A stretch of DNA of 64,000 bases from Geosiphon pyriformis (GCA_016748015.1 JAAOMT010000198.1:424894-488893), one strand, 5' to 3'. Positions 11,029 through 22,741 are shown, counted from the first letter of the stretch. Notes: generated by a model not told the origin, from the sequence alone. Program-made: numbers and translations.

Positions 11029-11034
11029 TATAAT

Positions 11035-11863
11035 TTACAATATGCATACTAATTTATTAATTAGACACTTTGGAAAAACAAAAACAATACAGAAAACTTT
11101 AGTTTGTTATTATTGGCTTACCTTAAGAAAAAATATTGTTGAATACATTAAAACCTATAACATCTGCCAAAGAAAAGGCAAATTCAATCAAAAAAAAGAT
11201 ATTTATCCAATCTTTGTTGGTCAATCATTTAACAGAATTGGCATAAATGTTGTTAGACCTTTAATAATAATTTCTAATAACAATAAATATATTATTATAG
11301 CTACTAACTATCTTACAAAGTAAATAGAAGTAAAAGCCACTCCAGACCAAATAGCAGTCTCAATAGCCAATTTTATTTATAAAGATATCATCTATCATTA
11401 TGGTTGCTTTAAAAAACTTTTATCTGATAGAAAAAAAGCTTTTTTTAGTATACTAGTTAAAGAACTTTGTAGAAAAATGGGAATATATTATAAATTTTTT
11501 TCTTTTTATTACCTCTAAACAAATAGCCTAGTAGAATGTTTTAATAAAACATTATATAAAACCTTAGCCAAAACCAGTGAAGAAACAAACTTATGAGAAA
11601 AAGTACTGTTTTCAGCTTTGTTTGCCTATAGAATTGTGAATCATAATATAACAAGTTATGAATTTTTTTATTTGCTCTATAAATACATGACAACACTACC
11701 AATAGAAACTAATATTGAAACAATACTTTTTGAAAAAATCACAATAGAAAATTATAAAGACATTTTGCAAAAAAGACTTGTTACCATTCTTAACTTATTT
11801 GTAAAAACAAGAATAATTGTCTTTGAAAAGATAAAACAGTTTCAAGAAGAAGAAAACCTATAA
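11035..11863 (+). pseudogene. G2 integrase (broken)
   Basis: Reads IYNMHTNLLIRHFGKTKTIQ (finger His), CYYWLTLRKNIVEYIKTYNICQRK (only the second finger Cys kept), GQSFNRIGINVVRPL (first catalytic Asp now Asn: GIN for GID), ATNYLTK, LLSDRKKAFFS (second Asp kept) and NSLVECFNKTL (Glu kept). The tail has FAYRIVNHNITSYEF and TTLPIETNIE. Stops at 11321, 11518 and 11594 mostly replace Gln or Trp. The 5' end is lost to the LINE insertion. Confidence 0.82.
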
Positions 11864-12072
11864 AACACTTTTTTTAAGTATTGGTAACTTAGTACTAAAA
11901 TACTGTTCAGATAGAAACAATGTTTATGGTAATAAATTCTCTAGCCAGTAAATAAAACTCTTTATAGTTAACAAAGTTTTGATTCTTATATTTTACAAGA
12001 TCAATATGAAACAATCTTAAATAATTTCTCTGTTCATAGTATACAACTCAAGAAATATTACAAATAATCTGA

Positions 12073-12720
12073 TTGGTTGTTTGTTGTGATAATACTAACT
12101 TAATTGATCAGCAAAAATCAAGTATAAATAAATGCACTATTTCCAAAACAGAGGTATTTTCAATTGATATAAACAAATATTTTCTGGATCAAAACATTCA
12201 AAATGCTTTCTATACTCTTCATAAATATTGGATCAAAAACTATCTAAATGCTACTCTAACTATTAGAAAACAAACCACCATAACTGATAACAGTAGAACA
12301 CATACTGTTATTAGACCAAAAAAAACAACTATCAGAAGAGAAAGAATTGGTAGCAAAATGAATAAATATCTATTGAAAAGTATAATGGCAGCAATACTTT
12401 TACTTTCCAGTACAATTAGAAAAACAATCCAAGAAATTTTATTCATAGATAAAAACTTGTCATATAAAAAATAATTAGAATTCTATGATCACTTTCGTGA
12501 AATCATAGAGGACATAAAGCTTATGAAGAAAACAACTTTAAAGATACAAACAGAAATTTTGGGCATTATATGGTTAGATGTCCCAAGAGTTCTAACTATT
12601 GCCTGAAGAACCAAAACTCTTATACAATGATTTAGTCTTTTGAATACAAAACTCATTTTGCCTTAAATATTATATATTTTATCTACCAAAAACTTTAATA
12701 AACTTGTTAGTTTTGAGTTA
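12073..12720 (+). pseudogene. G2 ORF3-like frame between integrase and LTR
   Basis: Begins near IDQQKSSINKCTISKTEVFSI and includes DINKYFLDQNIQNAFYTLHKYW, TLTIRKQTTITDN and RIGSKMNKYLLKSIMAA. It continues after a stop at 12472 to KLVSFELDKIF. G3 has the same protein at 19660-20290 with the same spacing. It has no similarity I can see to the ORF3 of G1, G7 and G8 beyond position. No signal peptide or membrane anchor is convincing. Function unknown. Confidence 0.6.
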
Positions 12721-12819
12721 GACAAAATCTTTTAATTAGATTATTTTATGAAAAACTTGATTTTATCAGAGTTCAATCTCTTTGAAAAGAATAATATTAT
12801 GGTTGAAACTCATACTTTT

Positions 12820-13551
12820 TATTAGTTATCACATGTATTAGCCACTAATGTCATATAATTAGCCACCTTATTTTTAGATAGTGATCATTAATCTGATCAA
12901 TAACCTGACTATTGACCTAATTATTAATCTGATTATTGACCTAATTAATGACCTGATTGTTGATCTAATCATTGATCTGATTATTGACCTAATTATTAAC
13001 CTAATCATTGACTATTTTCAATAGCTATATAAGCAATAAGTCTCTTAGCTGTAAAAAAACATGATTAAAGTAATGAAATAAAACTCATTATTAATTACTT
13101 TTTCTCATATTACTTATTTTTTTTTCTCTACTTTTAAGTATCTGAACATCTTAGGATAAAAAATTACTTGTTGGCATTTACATATTTTATTTTATTTTTT
13201 TAATTTGTATTGTTAGAATTAGCCTAAAAAGCAATTGCTTCTTCTTGTGATTTATTAAATAAAAAAACAATTAAAAAGCACAATAATATTTGTTATTGAT
13301 TCTAAAAATTACTGAATTAAGACATAAAATAATAGCAGTAGTGTTATCTTGTTAACAATCATGGACTATTTTTTTACCTTCAGATTTTCAGAAAAATTTG
13401 TGATTGTAATTCTTATGAGACTGATTATGCATATTGAATTCTTACTTATTCAATTTGCTCTCTTATTGTAATTCTTTCTTTGATTATTTTCATCACTCTA
13501 TAATTTTGTTCTCTCTTGCTATTTGTTAGCTTGTTATTCTAACTTATAACA
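12820..13551 (+). repeat. G2 3' LTR, also upstream LTR of the tandem (732 bp)
   Basis: Starts TATTAGTTATC (TGTTA with one G-to-A change likely) and ends ACTTATAACA. It matches the 661-bp LTR at 20378-21038; most of the length difference comes from the number of 13-base U3 repeats. TATATAAG stands at 13026-13033. A second copy of its 3' two-thirds follows at once. Confidence 0.78.
12890..13035 (+). promoter_or_regulatory. U3 13-base tandem repeat and TATA box of the G2/G3 LTR
   Basis: Roughly ten degenerate copies of a 13-base unit (ATTGACCTAATTA / TTAATCTGATTA types) run up to the TATA box TATATAAG at 13026. The LTR at 20378 has about five copies followed by TATATAAAT at 20513. Copy number thus changes between LTRs of one family. 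A role as promoter or enhancer repeat is inference. Confidence 0.6.
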
Positions 13552-14049
13552 ATATAATCAAAGTAATAAAATAAAATTTACTATTAATTATTTTCTTTCA
13601 TATTGCTTATTTCTTTTTCTCTAACTTCAAGTATTTAAATATTTTAGAATAAAAGATTACTTGTTAGCATTCACATACCTTATCTTTTTTTCTTCTTGAT
13701 TTGTATTTGTTAGAATTAGCCTGAGAAGCAATTACTTGCTTTTGTAATTTATTAAATAAAGAAATAATTGAAAAGCACAATAATACCTGTTATTGATTCT
13801 AAAAATTGCCAAGTTAAGACATAGAATAATAGCAATAGTGTTATCTTGTTAACAATCACAAACTATTCCTCTATCTTTAAATTTCCAGAAAAGATTTGCA
13901 ACTGTAATTTTTATGAAACTAATCACACATATTGAATTTATACATATTTAATTTGCTCTCTTATTGTAATTTTCTCTTTGATTATTTCCATTACCTTATA
14001 ATCCTGTTCTCTCTTGCTATCTGTAAGCTTATTACTCCAACTCATAACA
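13552..14049 (+). repeat. Second R-U5 copy forming a U3-R-U5-R-U5 LTR
   Basis: This block repeats the part of the preceding LTR from about 13060 to 13551 (ATTAAAGTAATGAAATAAA onward) and again ends CATAACA. The repeated part starts about 34 bases after the TATA box, where transcription should begin, so it corresponds to R-U5 without U3. The primer-binding site of G3 follows it directly. Confidence 0.75.
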
Positions 14050-14055
14050 TAAAAG

Positions 14056-14072
14056 TGGTGCTTCTTGTAAGG
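14056..14072 (+). promoter_or_regulatory. G3 primer-binding site
   Basis: TGGTGCTTCTTGTAAGG begins six bases after the LTR end. A site starting TGG (complement of tRNA CCA) just inside the 5' LTR is the usual minus-strand primer site. G6, G7 and G8 have TGGTGCTTCC or TGGTGCTCTC two bases after their LTRs, so all families may use related tRNAs. I cannot assign the tRNA. Confidence 0.6.
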
Positions 14073-14179
14073 TTGTCAAAATCCACTTTGTTTTCTATTG
14101 TATTGGTGATTATTTATACTTGCCACAACAATCAGAAGAACATTTTGAAGCACACAACAAAAATGATCTAGACTTTATT

Positions 14180-15640
14180 GAACTTAACCTTTTGTTTTCC
14201 TGCTTGATTTGCTTCTCCATTGAAAAACAATCCAATAGACAATTCCAAGACTTTTGAAACTGGTTCCTAAATAAGCATTCAGCTAAAACCTAAACAGTTT
14301 ATATAACTTATTATTTTGACCAAGCTTATTTTGAAGACAACTTTGAAAAAAAAAAACAACAGTATCAATTAGCTTTTATACTTTACAATCTTTGAACAAT
14401 AGTCTCTTAATCCTAAATACCTAAATCACCAAATTCACATTTGGATTGCTGCCCATTAGCTAGCTAAAACACTCTTTAAAACAGAAAAAAAAAGCTATCA
14501 AACCACTCCTGTTTTTAATTTCTTCTTAAGTGAATTAGAACATTTTGCACAAATAGCTACTTCTAAACTAATGGCTAATAACTCCATACAACAAAACATT
14601 TTGGCCACTTTTTAAGGCATACAAACTGCTTTAGAGTGAAGAAATAACACTCCACTACCTTTATTTAGAGACAATGTACAAGACCCAATTGAATAGTTAG
14701 ATGATTTTAAAAAGCAACCACTGTTAATCAATATGATACTGAGTATAAGTTCCAAATCATTAGTGGCTACCTTCAAGACTCTTTTGCTATCTGGTTCTTA
14801 CAAAAAACCAATGTTAGTGCTCACCAAAAAATCATTAGATAGACACCAACAAATGCTGGAAAGAAAACACTTTTTTCACAACCTGATTTGAAACTAAATT
14901 TAAAACTTCTATTTTGATTTCAAAATGGCATATGGAATTAGAAAGAAGAACCCAAAGTCCTGGTAAAGTTGTAACTGAATATGCCAAAGCAATTAGAAAG
15001 TTAATTAAGTAAGTAGACTCTGAAAGAAACTGGACAGAAGAGCATAAAATTTACTCCTTTACAAAAGAATTAAAAACTGATCTCTTATATGTTTTTTGGT
15101 CTCTTTTGGTCTTAAAAGATAATTTCACAATAAACATGGCTATTGAACTTGCCCAGAAAATAGAAGACAATTAAAGAATATACTTAGAATCTACACTTCC
15201 AGTTTTTGCTTCTGTTTCTGTTATGGCTCTTGCCAAATGGCTGTTATCTCTTTTGCTGCTCAAACTCAAGACTCAAATGAACAATTAATAAATAAACTTA
15301 CAGCTAATCTTGCCTAGTTACTGGAACCCTTAGTCCAAACAGTTAGAGATAATCAACAACCACAAAAACCTAGATTTGAATTCTATTTTAATTAGCCCCA
15401 TCAACTCTTTTATCAAAAACAACAAAATTATGGTTTACCTGTGTCTTATTGTTGTGAATTAACTGGACATTTTTTCAGAGATTGCAACAATTTTTTTCTG
15501 TCTCCTCCAGTTCTTAAAAATAATAACAATTAAAACAACAGAACTATTAACAACAATGTTTCTAATCAAAAACTTAATTATGCCAACATTAATTTCTTTG
15601 GAGAGAATCCTCTAGTTGAAGCCACTGTTTATTAGTCTTT
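14180..15640 (+). pseudogene. G3 gag with CCHC knuckle (broken)
   Basis: Capsid/nucleocapsid protein. Recognisable pieces: ELEHFAQIATSKLMANNSIQQN, NTPLPLFRDNVQDPIE, WHMELERRTQSPGKVVTEYAKAIRKLI, ERNWTEEHKIYSFTKELKTDL, NMAIELAQKIEDN and the knuckle YCCELTGHFFRDC near 15450-15490, where the first Cys of CX2CX4HX4C appears as Ser. The frame changes at least twice and stops are frequent (PIE*LDDF, KSW*SCN). No usable start can be fixed; coding probably begins soon after the primer site. Confidence 0.7.
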
Positions 15641-15779
15641 AAACTGGTAGGTACACCTTCAAAAAGTAAGAGTACAAGTTAACCAGAAAAAAATCTCTTT
15701 TACACTTTTAACTTAACTGATAATGACCATGACATAGATGAACTAACAATTAACACCTCTAAATTAATAAAAAAAAAAA

Positions 15780-16850
15780 AGCCAAGGTTAATTTTGTTCT
15801 GGACCCAAACAAAGCATCTATATCAACTGCTAATAACAATAAACCACTAAAGACTAAAGTTTTTAAAAATCTTCTAAAGTTAGAACTTCCAAAAATTGTA
15901 CAAAAATCTGGCCTTTATTCCATTGTTAAAAATCTTATGAAAATTCCAGCACACATTATATATAGTCAACTAATGACCCATTCACAGTTCAGAAAAAATC
16001 TTTGTAAATCTCTGATTCTAAAAAAAAAACACCAAAGACCAACAAATGTTTTTGCCAAGCTGAATTTGCTAATAACAGCAATATTATCCTTCTTATTTGC
16101 AAAGCCCAAGTGGCTGGTTATTTCATTGACTTGATCCTAAACAGTGGATCATCTGTAAGTGTAATTGCCAAATACTTCCTAAAAGCCATTGGTAGAAAGG
16201 TTGATAAATCTTCAACCAAACCAATAACCAATGTGCATAATAATAAAAAGAAAGAACTTGGTATAGCCAAAGCTGTTTTTGTCTGTATCAATGGCATCAG
16301 TATTAAGACTAATATGAAAGTATCTAAAGCAAAAAAATACACTATTATTGTTGGCAATGAATAGCTCAAGAAGACAAAAGCCTTGCTTGATTATAAACTT
16401 TGTAAGCTAATCATTAAATGTGGTGAAAAATCTGTTGTGATTAAATGTTGCTATTGGACAACTCCTTTAGTATCCAAACAAAATCAAGAAAATAAGCAAT
16501 CAGATGAATCAGATGATGATAAAAATGATGAAAAAAAAAATCAAAAAAAACAAGAAGAAATTGTTAAACTCACTTATACTATCTTCACCAACAATAGCAA
16601 ACCACTAGATAATATCAAAGCTAACAGAGAAAAAATCATTGTAAATAACAAGTTAATCTGCTGGTTCTACTATGATATCCTCAAAAAAATTTTCAATAAA
16701 AAGTCTGGCAAGAAAGCAAAATACAGTTATTGGTAGTATGGCCCTTGTGCCTGGTACTAATGTAATAAACTTTTGTATTCTTCTAGTAATAAATACAAAT
16801 TTTGCCTAATCTACTATAAAGATTGAAAATCCATTAACCTAATACTAAGA
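15780..16850 (+). pseudogene. G3 retropepsin-like protease and Cys-rich tail (broken)
   Basis: A linker (KVNFVLDPNKASIST, PAHIIYSQLMTHSQFRKNL) leads to VAGYFIDLILNSGSSVSVIAK. The aspartic protease motif is DSGSS in intact elements; the catalytic Asp is Asn here (codon 16140-16142). Further on: KKELGIAKAVFVCINGISI and YTIIVGNE*LKK (Trp-to-stop), an acidic run (SDESDDDKNDEKKN), then KLICWFYYDILKKIF. Near 16740-16830 CAWY*CNKLLYSSSNKYKFCLIYYKD resembles a Cys-pair cluster like that between protease and RT in G7 and G8. No dUTPase motif follows. Confidence 0.75.
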
Positions 16851-17029
16851 AAAAAACTAAGAGAAGTACAAAAGTTTTTTGAAAGTAAACCATCTGAGAT
16901 TCAATTATTTGCAGTAAAATAAAGAGAACTCTTTTTTGAAGAAAAAAAAGTAAACATTGAAAATCTGTTGGCTAGAAATAGCCTAGTTATTTCAAAAGAA
17001 GATAATACCTCTGAATAAACCTATGTAAT

Positions 17030-17720
17030 ACAACACACTATTACCACTAAAAAAACTCATTCCATCTATTTGAAGCTTTATCAATCTAATCAACACAATA
17101 ATAAATTCATCAAGAAAAAGATAACCCAAATAAAAAACCTTGGATTTATACAAAAAACCAAGAGTAAATATGCTTTTTTAGTTGTAGTGGTATCCAAAAA
17201 AGTGGAACTCTAGGCTTTTGTGTCAACTACTGTCAATTAAATGCCATTACTATAAAAAACATGCACTTATTTTCCAAAATTGATGCAATGCTAGACAAAT
17301 TCAATGGTGTTGTTTTTTTTTCAACTATTAACTTAACTGTTGGATTTTGGCAAGTAGAAAGAAAACTGCTTTTATTATCAAGTATAACACCTATAAATTC
17401 ACAGTCATGTCTTTTGGTCTTACTAATACTCCTCTTACTTTTCAATGCTTAATAAACAAAGTATTTGAATCAATAAAAAAAAACTTTGTTCTGGTCTATT
17501 TAGATAATATAATAATATACTCAAAAATCTGGAATAAATATCTTGAATACTTGCAAAAAGTTTTTGACCTTCTTAGAAATGCTGGTCTTAAAATAAATCC
17601 AATCAAATCTTTCTTTAAATGTTAATCCATCCAGTTTTTTGATCATCTTATTACAAAAAATAGAATTTTTTCTTAACCAGCTAAAGTTGAAAAAATCCAG
17701 AATATTAAACAACCAATAAA
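17030..17720 (+). pseudogene. G3 reverse transcriptase (broken)
   Basis: The conserved half is clear: a fingers region in shifted frames (KHALIFQN is MHLFSKIDAML in another frame), FNGVVFFSTINLTVGFWQVE, KKTAFIIKYNTYKFTVMSFGLTNTPLTFQ, NFVLVYLDNIIIYSK and LRNAGLKINPIKSFF. The YLDD box is YLDN (Asn codon 17506-17508). At least one frameshift lies near 17345 and stops occur around 17625 and 17677. It would copy RNA to cDNA if intact. Confidence 0.82.
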
Positions 17721-17729
17721 TGTTCCTGA

Positions 17730-18300
17730 ACTATGCTTTTTCCTTGGTTTGGCTTCTTATTACCACAAATTCATCAAGAATTTTTCAAAAATTGCCTTTT
17801 TTTTTAATCAGCTACTTAAGAAAAATATCAATTATCATTGGAGTATTCATTAACAAAAAGCTTTTAAAACTCTAAAGAAAAAACTTGTTACTAAACCAAT
17901 TCTTAAGCAACCTAACTTGGACCAACCTTTTATTTTTTACACTAATACATCTAATTATGGACTTGGTACTGTCTTTTCACAAAAAAATAAAGATAACAGA
18001 AAACATACTATAACATATGTTAATAGATCCTTCACACCAACAGAAAAAAACTATTCAATTATTAAACAAAAATACTTAACAGTAATTTGGGCTACTAATT
18101 ACTGGGATTAATACTTTCTTGGTGTAAAATTCCTAATGATAACAGATTATTAAGCCTTGGTTTGACTGCACAATAAAAAAAAGCTGGAACACAAACAAAT
18201 AACTTACTGAATACTCTATTTAGATAAATTCGACTATGATATTTAATACTGCAAAGAAGCTAATTATCAAAATACTAATGCTTTTTCCAGACTTACCATC
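17730..18300 (+). pseudogene. G3 RNase H (broken)
   Basis: Follows the RT connection ELCFFLGLASYYHKFIKNFSKIA. RNase H blocks: QPFIFYTNTSNYGLGTVFSQ (first Asp now Asn), YVNRSFTPTEKNYSIIKQKYLTVIWA (Glu position changed to Gln/Lys in this copy) and MITDY*ALV (third Asp kept). Stops replace Trp or Gln (YWD*YFL). The domain is not catalytic as it stands. Confidence 0.75.
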
Positions 18301-18559
18301 CAGTGATAGTACAACCTCTCAAACCAAACCAACCTAATTATTAATAACTCTTTTACAAACAAACATGATAATAGACTTAGATAACTACTCTGTCTTAATA
18401 GAATTTTTGGGTAAAAAACAATAATCACCAGAATATACTTAATAACAAACAGAACATTTATGTAAAAAATCAAATTTCTATTTAATTTGCTAAAACCAGT
18501 TATATAAAAATAATAAAAAAGATTCTGACTGCTCTCAAAAAGTCATTAGATTTGAAGAA

Positions 18560-19370
18560 AAAAAAATTGTGATCTACAACATGCATACTAATCCATTAGC
18601 TGGACATTTTGAAAAAACAAAAACAATTCAAAAAACTTTAGTTTACTATTATTGGCCTATCTTAGAAAAAGATATTGTTGAGTACATCAAAACCTATAAC
18701 ATTTGCCAAAAAAAAAGGCAAATCTAATTGCAAAAAAGATATTTATTTAATCTTTGTTGGTCAATCATTTAACAGAATTAACATAAATATTGTTGAACTT
18801 TTAACAATAATTCCTAATAGTAATAGATCTATTATTACAACTACTAACTATCTTACAAAGTAGGTAGAAATAAGAGCCACTGCAGACCAAACAGCAGTCT
18901 CAATAGCCAATTTTATTTATGAAAATATTATCTGCCATTATGGCTGCTCCAAAAAACTTTTATCTGATAGAAGAAGAGCTTTTTTTAGTACACTGGTTAA
19001 AAAACTTTGCAAAAAGATAAGAATATGTTATAAACTTTTCTTTTTTTATCACTTTTAAACAAATAGTTTAGTAAAACGTTTTAATAGAATATTATGTAAA
19101 ACTTTAACCAAAACCAATAAAAAAACAAACTTATGGGACAAAGTACTGCCTTTAACTTTGTTTGTTTATAGAATTGTGAATCAGAATATAACAAATTATG
19201 AACTTTTTTATATGTTCTATAGATACATGGCAATACTACCAATAGAAACTAACATTAAAACAATATTTTTTAAAGAAATCACAATAGGAAATTATAAAGA
19301 TATTTTGCAAAGAAGACTTGATACCATTCTTGACTCTTTCGTAAAAGTATGAATAATTGTTTTTAAAAAG
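18560..19370 (+). pseudogene. G3 integrase (broken)
   Basis: Same protein as in G2: IYNMHTNPLAGHFEKTKTIQ, YYYWPILEKDIVEYIKTYNICQ, GQSFNRININIVELL (first catalytic Asp replaced), TTTNYLTK, LLSDRRRAFFS (second Asp kept) and NSLVKRFNRIL (Glu replaced by Lys). One frameshift occurs near 18710 in an A run. The tail FVYRIVNQNITNYELFYMFYRYM agrees with G2. Confidence 0.8.
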
Positions 19371-19659
19371 ATAAAACAGTTCCAAGAAAAGCTTAAAAAG
19401 AAAAAAATCTATAAAACACTTTCCTTAAATATTAGCAACTTAGTTTTGGAATATTATTCAAACAGAGACAATGTCTATGACAATAAATTCTCTAACTGGT
19501 AAAAAAAATCTTTTTTAATTAACAAAGTTTTGAATAATGGTTTTTATATCTTACAAGATCAATATAAAACAATCTTTAATAATTGTCTTATTTATGGCAT
19601 ACAACTTAAAAAATATTACAAACAACCTAATTGGTTGCCTGTTGTAGTAATACCAACCC

Positions 19660-20290
19660 AAATAATCAGCAAAAATCAAGTATAAATAAATGCACTATTT
19701 CCAAAACAGAGGTATTTTTAATTGACATGAACAATTATTTTTTGGATCAAAACATTTAAAATGCTTTCTATATCTTCTATGAGTATTGGATCAAAAACTA
19801 TTCAAATACTACTCTGACTATTGGAAAACAAACTACTATAACTAATAACAATAGAACACATACTGTTATTAGACCCAAGAAAACCACTACCAAAAGAGAA
19901 AAAATTAGTAGCAAAATAGATAAATATTTATTAGAAAGTATAACAGCAATTATACTCTCATCTTCCAGCACAATTGGAAAAACACTTCAAAAAATCTTGC
20001 TTATAGACAAAAACTTGTCATATAGAAGGCAATTAAAACTTTATGCTCACCTTGATGAGATTATAGAAAATATAAAACTAATAAAAAAAACAACTTCAGA
20101 AATACAGACAGAAATTTTGGATATTATATAGTTAAATGTCCCAAAAGTTTTAACTATAGCTAAAAAAGCCAAAACTTTAATACAAAGATTTAGTCTCTTG
20201 GATACAAAACTTATTTTGTCTCAAATATTATATACTTTATTTACTAAAGACTTCAATAAACTAGTTAGCTTTGAGTTAGACAAAACTTTT
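19660..20290 (+). pseudogene. G3 ORF3-like frame
   Basis: Counterpart of the G2 frame at 12073-12720: INKCTISKTEVFLIDMNNYFLDQNI, TLTIGKQTTITNNNRTHTVIRPKKTT, and KNLSYRRQLKLYAHLDEIIENIKL. Conservation of two diverged copies at one position between integrase and LTR suggests a real protein in the ancestor. Function unknown. Confidence 0.55.
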
Positions 20291-20377
20291 TAATTAGATT
20301 ATCTTATAAATAGCTTGATTTTGTCAGAGCTCAATCTTTTTGGAGAGGATAATATTATGGTTGAAACCTATACTTTT

Positions 20378-21038
20378 TATTAATTATTCCATATATTAGC
20401 CACTGATATCATATAATTAGCCATCCTATTTTTAGATAGTAATCAATGACCTAACCATTAATCTGATCATTAATCTAGTCATTGATCTGATTGTTGACTA
20501 CTTTTGATAGCTATATAAATAATAAATCTTTTAGCTGTAGAAAGACATAATTAAAGTAATAAAATAAAATCCACTATTAATTACTTCTTTTTATATTGCT
20601 TATTCCTTTTTTTTTATCTTCAAGTATCTAAACATTTTGGAATAAAAGATTACTTGTTGGCATTTACATACCTTATCTTTTTTTTTTTTGATTTGTATTG
20701 TTAGAATTAGCTTGAGAAGCAATTGCTTGCTCTTGTAATTCATTGAATAAAGAAATGATTAAAAAGCACAATGATACCTGTTATTAATTCTAAGAATTAC
20801 CAAGTAAAAACATAGAATAATAGCAGTGGTGTTATTTTGTTAACAATCATAGACTATTTCTCTATCTTTAAATTTTCAGAAAAGATTTGCAACTGGGATT
20901 TTTATGAGACTAATTATGCATATTGAATTTATACATATTCAATTTACTCTCTTATTGTAATTTTTTTTGATTATTTTTATCATTCTACAATTCTGTTCTC
21001 TCTTGCTATCTATTAGCTTGTTACTCCAACTTGTAACA
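20378..21038 (+). repeat. G3 3' LTR (661 bp)
   Basis: Starts TATTAATTATTCC and ends CTTGTAACA. It has about five of the 13-base U3 units, TATATAAAT at 20513 and a T-rich R-U5 that matches both R-U5 copies upstream (13060-13551 and 13552-14049). Confidence 0.8.
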
Positions 21039-21142
21039 CTACTAATTGTTTATTAAAAAAGAAAATAAAAGCCCAATCTGTACATATAAAGAAAAAATAT
21101 ATGGATCACAAGCTTGTTAAGATTATAGCTAATATAATTAAA
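21039..21142 (+). mobile_element. L3: LINE ORF2 scrap flanking G3
   Basis: CTACTAATTGTTTATT through AAGCCCAATCTG, then GGATCACAAGCTTGTTAAGATT and CTAATATAATTAA, match L1 at about 6283-6390 in the same orientation, with transitions. It is what remains of the LINE into which G2/G3 inserted. The right edge is a join to the G4 integrase near 21142. Confidence 0.75.
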
Positions 21143-22741
21143 CAAACATGTATTCAAATCTAACTACAGAACATTTTTATAAAGAAACAATTATAGAAAA
21201 AACCAAAAAAAAATACTATTGGCCATCAATATATCCAGATATTATTTAATATGTTTAAAATTGTAATGCTTTTTAAAAAAGAAAAAGAATAAGACCCAAC
21301 AAACCACTAAGACTAATCAAAGTAGAACAACTATTCAATCAAATTGAAATTGACTTGGTTGAATTATTAACAATAACTAGTAAAAGCAATTGATATATAA
21401 TAGTAGTTATAAACTATCTCTTAAAATGGCCAAAAGTTAAAGCAATTCAAAGAGCAAATGCAGAATCCATAGTCAAATTTGTATATCAAGATTTAATTTG
21501 TTAACATAGATGTTTAAAAAAATTGTTATCAGACCAAAAAACTCATTTTGTAAACAGAACATTAATAAAATTAAGTTAGAGATTTGGAATTAAAAGATTA
21601 TTATTATTATTATATTATTTATAAACCAATAACTTAGTTGAAAAATTCAATAGAACATTGTATAAAACAATAGCCAAAATCAGTTAAAAAAACCAAAATA
21701 AATGGAATTTGTTTATATCATTAATATTATTTGCTTATTAAACAATAAAACAAGATATCACACAAACAACACTATTTAAACTAGTTTATTATAAAACAAC
21801 AATATTATTAGTTAAAATAAAAATCAATAAATATTTAGCTAAACTAATAACAGAAACCAACTTTTAAAAAATATTGCTAAAAAAACATATAACTTAATAA
21901 AAACTCTAAAAAACAAAAGACAAAAAGCAGCTGATAATATACAAAAGTCACAAAAAAAACAAAAAAAATAATATGACAACCAATTATTAGATAAACTAAT
22001 CGAATTCAAAATTGAAGACAAAATACTTTTATATTATACCAAAGTAAAAAAACAATAAAATAAAAAGTTTGACTCCAAATAGAATAGTTTATTTTATATT
22101 GAAAAAATTTTAAGAAATAGAACATATAAGTTAAAATGAGACAATAAAATCTTAGCTAAAACAGCACATAGTATTTAACTAAAATTATATTACAATATAG
22201 CATTATCATTAACTAGTAATATTTTATAACTAAAAATACAATGAATACTAATCCAACCAAATAAAATTCTACAAGATTTAAAACCAATCATAATTATTAA
22301 CACAAACATGTTAAATTTATTTACCAGAACAGTATATAAAAACACAATATACATAACAAAAGAAACAATAAAAAAATAGAAATCCCAGATTATATTTATA
22401 TAATGGCAAAACAATTGTTCCAAGTTATAAATCAACAATAATTGAATATAGAAATCATTATTAATTATCAAACAATTTATTATAAAAACACAAAAAGAGA
22501 AAAAAATACAAAGATTATTCCATATTAGCAATCACAAAACCAAACAAAATACTAGTTAGATAAGATTATAGAAAAAATAAAAAACATTCTTGGAAAAATA
22601 TCAATAATTGTTCTAACAGAAGAACTAATTAAAAAAAACTGAAAGTTATAAATAGAATAATTTCCAATACTATACTGTTATTATTAGTTGGGACAAAAGC
22701 TGAATATTCAAAAAATTATATATTAATAAATCTAAAAGAAT
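21143..22741 (+). pseudogene. G4: Gypsy integrase and ORF3 start, heavily mutated
   Basis: Related to G1: ACATGTATTCAAATC (MYSDP of the finger region), YYWPSIYPDII, the D1 block IEIDLVELLTI, LLSDQKTHFVN (second Asp kept), NLVEKFNRTL, then ADNIQKSQKKQKK, DKLIEFKIEDKILLYYTK and NKIL towards ORF3. Nearly every Trp and many Gln codons are stops. The piece ends at the poly(T) of L4; the rest of the element resumes at 29522 and aligns with G1 across the gap with no lost base. Confidence 0.8.

Larger units (their letters stand above)
11029..13551 (+). mobile_element. G2: Gypsy element, 3' part (integrase, ORF3, LTR)
   Basis: A second Gypsy subfamily, without dUTPase as judged from its sister G3. 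The sequence starts inside the integrase at the LINE poly(A) and matches G3 from about 18570 on, base by base apart from transitions. It continues through ORF3 to a 732-bp LTR. Beyond it comes a partial LTR and the body of G3, so G2 and G3 form a head-to-tail tandem. Confidence 0.82.
13552..21038 (+). mobile_element. G3: near-complete Gypsy element without dUTPase
   Basis: Order: R-U5, primer site, gag, protease with Cys-rich tail, RT, RNase H, integrase, ORF3, LTR ending GTAACA at 21038. The next 42 bases (CTACTAATTG onward) align without gaps to the ORF2 linker of L1 around 6283-6324, so the element pair sits in a LINE copy (L3), with CTAC as its probable 4-bp duplication. Premature stops are dense. 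The upstream LTR is shared with G2. Confidence 0.82.

Noticed and set aside
13932-14171. A small hydrophobic protein (about 79 residues) with a possible membrane helix.
   Set aside because: It lies in the T-rich R-U5 part of an LTR; T-rich DNA gives Phe/Leu/Ile-rich frames by chance.
21839-22531. Minus-strand hydrophobic frames rich in Cys and Phe.
   Set aside because: They are opposite the mutated G4 integrase and ORF3; their composition follows from A-rich DNA on the other strand.
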